A DNA stretch of 64,000 nucleotides. It comes from Colias croceus. Lineage: Eukaryota; Arthropoda; Insecta; Lepidoptera; Pieridae. This document shows positions 63,686 through 64,000 of the stretch, one piece after another. The translations under genes were made by a program, and so were the position numbers. The DNA lies in assembly GCF_905220415.1 (NCBI RefSeq), contig NC_059562.1, forward strand, positions 2,805,501 to 2,869,500. Reading direction: 5' to 3'. Under the pieces are notes generated by a model. That model saw only the letters and a program-made list of their open reading frames with translations. It made no database searches and had not been told where the DNA came from. How positions within the stretch are numbered: the stretch's first letter is position 1; the number at the start of each line of letters is the position of its first letter.

Positions 63686-64000
63686 TATTAACACGTTCAC
63701 TGCGGCACAGAAATATCTGTACTTTCCATTACTGCGTTACGGGTCGTTTTAAACCTTGTCCTATACCAGAGATTGTGGCGGCACGAGGCATATTAAACCC
63801 CACCGCCCGTAGTAGACCAAAATCGTTTTTTTGGCGCCAAATAAGACAAAGTGTGTGGCTTTTGTCGTGATTATTATTAACAATGAGTTCATTAACCTAA
63901 ATCTACCGTCGCCCGTGGTTAGATTAGTTAGTTTAGATTCTAGGGGTAAAATAAAATGTGGGGTCTGATGTACCCCATACCGCACTGAACAATAGCAGTT
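63686..64000. mobile_element. Possible TTAA-class (piggyBac-like) element, cut by the window end
   Basis: TTAACACGTTCACTGCGGCA (63689-63708) has the look of a TTAA-class end. Near 63980 CCGCACTGAACAATAG could be the inverted partner (reverse complement starts CTATTGTTCAGTGCGG). The interior has CCCACCGCCC and GGGGTCTGATGTACCCC hairpin words. A matching TTAA on the right is not reached in the window. Confidence 0.35.

Noticed and set aside
1..64000. CRISPR array, operon or bacterial island
   Set aside because: Tandem arrays here have no spacer/repeat alternation, and the genes are intron-containing eukaryotic genes.

Overview
The window is a moth or butterfly (ditrysian Lepidoptera) nuclear sequence. 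This is inferred from the split genes with short exons, the AT-rich introns, and many copies of interspersed repeat tails typical of lepidopteran genomes (for example the ACTAGCTTTCCGCCCGCGG and ATACTAATATTATAAA types). Three protein-coding genes can be supported from conserved protein sequence and splice-phase agreement.

(1) 8.0-34.1 kb, plus strand: Mitf, the single insect member of the MITF/TFEB/TFE3 bHLH-leucine-zipper family. Fourteen coding exons join in phase to a 589-residue protein (1770 nt including the stop). It carries the Rag-GTPase-binding N-terminal motif, a near-canonical basic region, an insect-type extended HLH loop, a leucine zipper and a histidine-rich C-terminus. Intron 1 is about 13 kb and holds a complete 1.6 kb Tc1-type DD34E transposon with a broken transposase.

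(2) 39.0-44.6 kb, plus strand: a phospholipid scramblase of 249 residues in six in-phase exons, ending in the family's C-terminal hydrophobic helix but lacking its cysteine clusters.

(3) 53.7-51.9 kb, minus strand: one large GC-rich exon coding for a 608-residue C2H2 zinc-finger protein. Four of its seven fingers share an almost invariant CxKExCxKYF core. Its upstream exon or exons lie beyond 53735 and were not found. Genes 2 and 3 are convergent.

The first 8 kb holds an unidentified decayed coding remnant (295-1010, minus), a PIF/Harbinger-type element with a frameshifted MADF-domain remnant (2620-3194), several repeat fragments and the region upstream of Mitf, which has a perfect GTTCACGTGAAC palindrome. 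The last 10 kb is probably intron or upstream sequence of the zinc-finger gene. It has repeats, a 65-bp-arm foldback element, and GC-richer islands that may be regulatory.

The most unusual structure is inside Mitf. The 3' end of the bHLH-zipper exon plus its splice donor has been duplicated eight more times in tandem within the following intron (25.77-27.14 kb, unit about 178 bp). The same gene carries four other unrelated tandem arrays: a decayed one that repeats a splice-acceptor-like context before exon 2, a 60-bp array, a 42-copy 34/32-bp minisatellite, and a GC-rich array that starts at the stop codon and fills the proximal 3' UTR.
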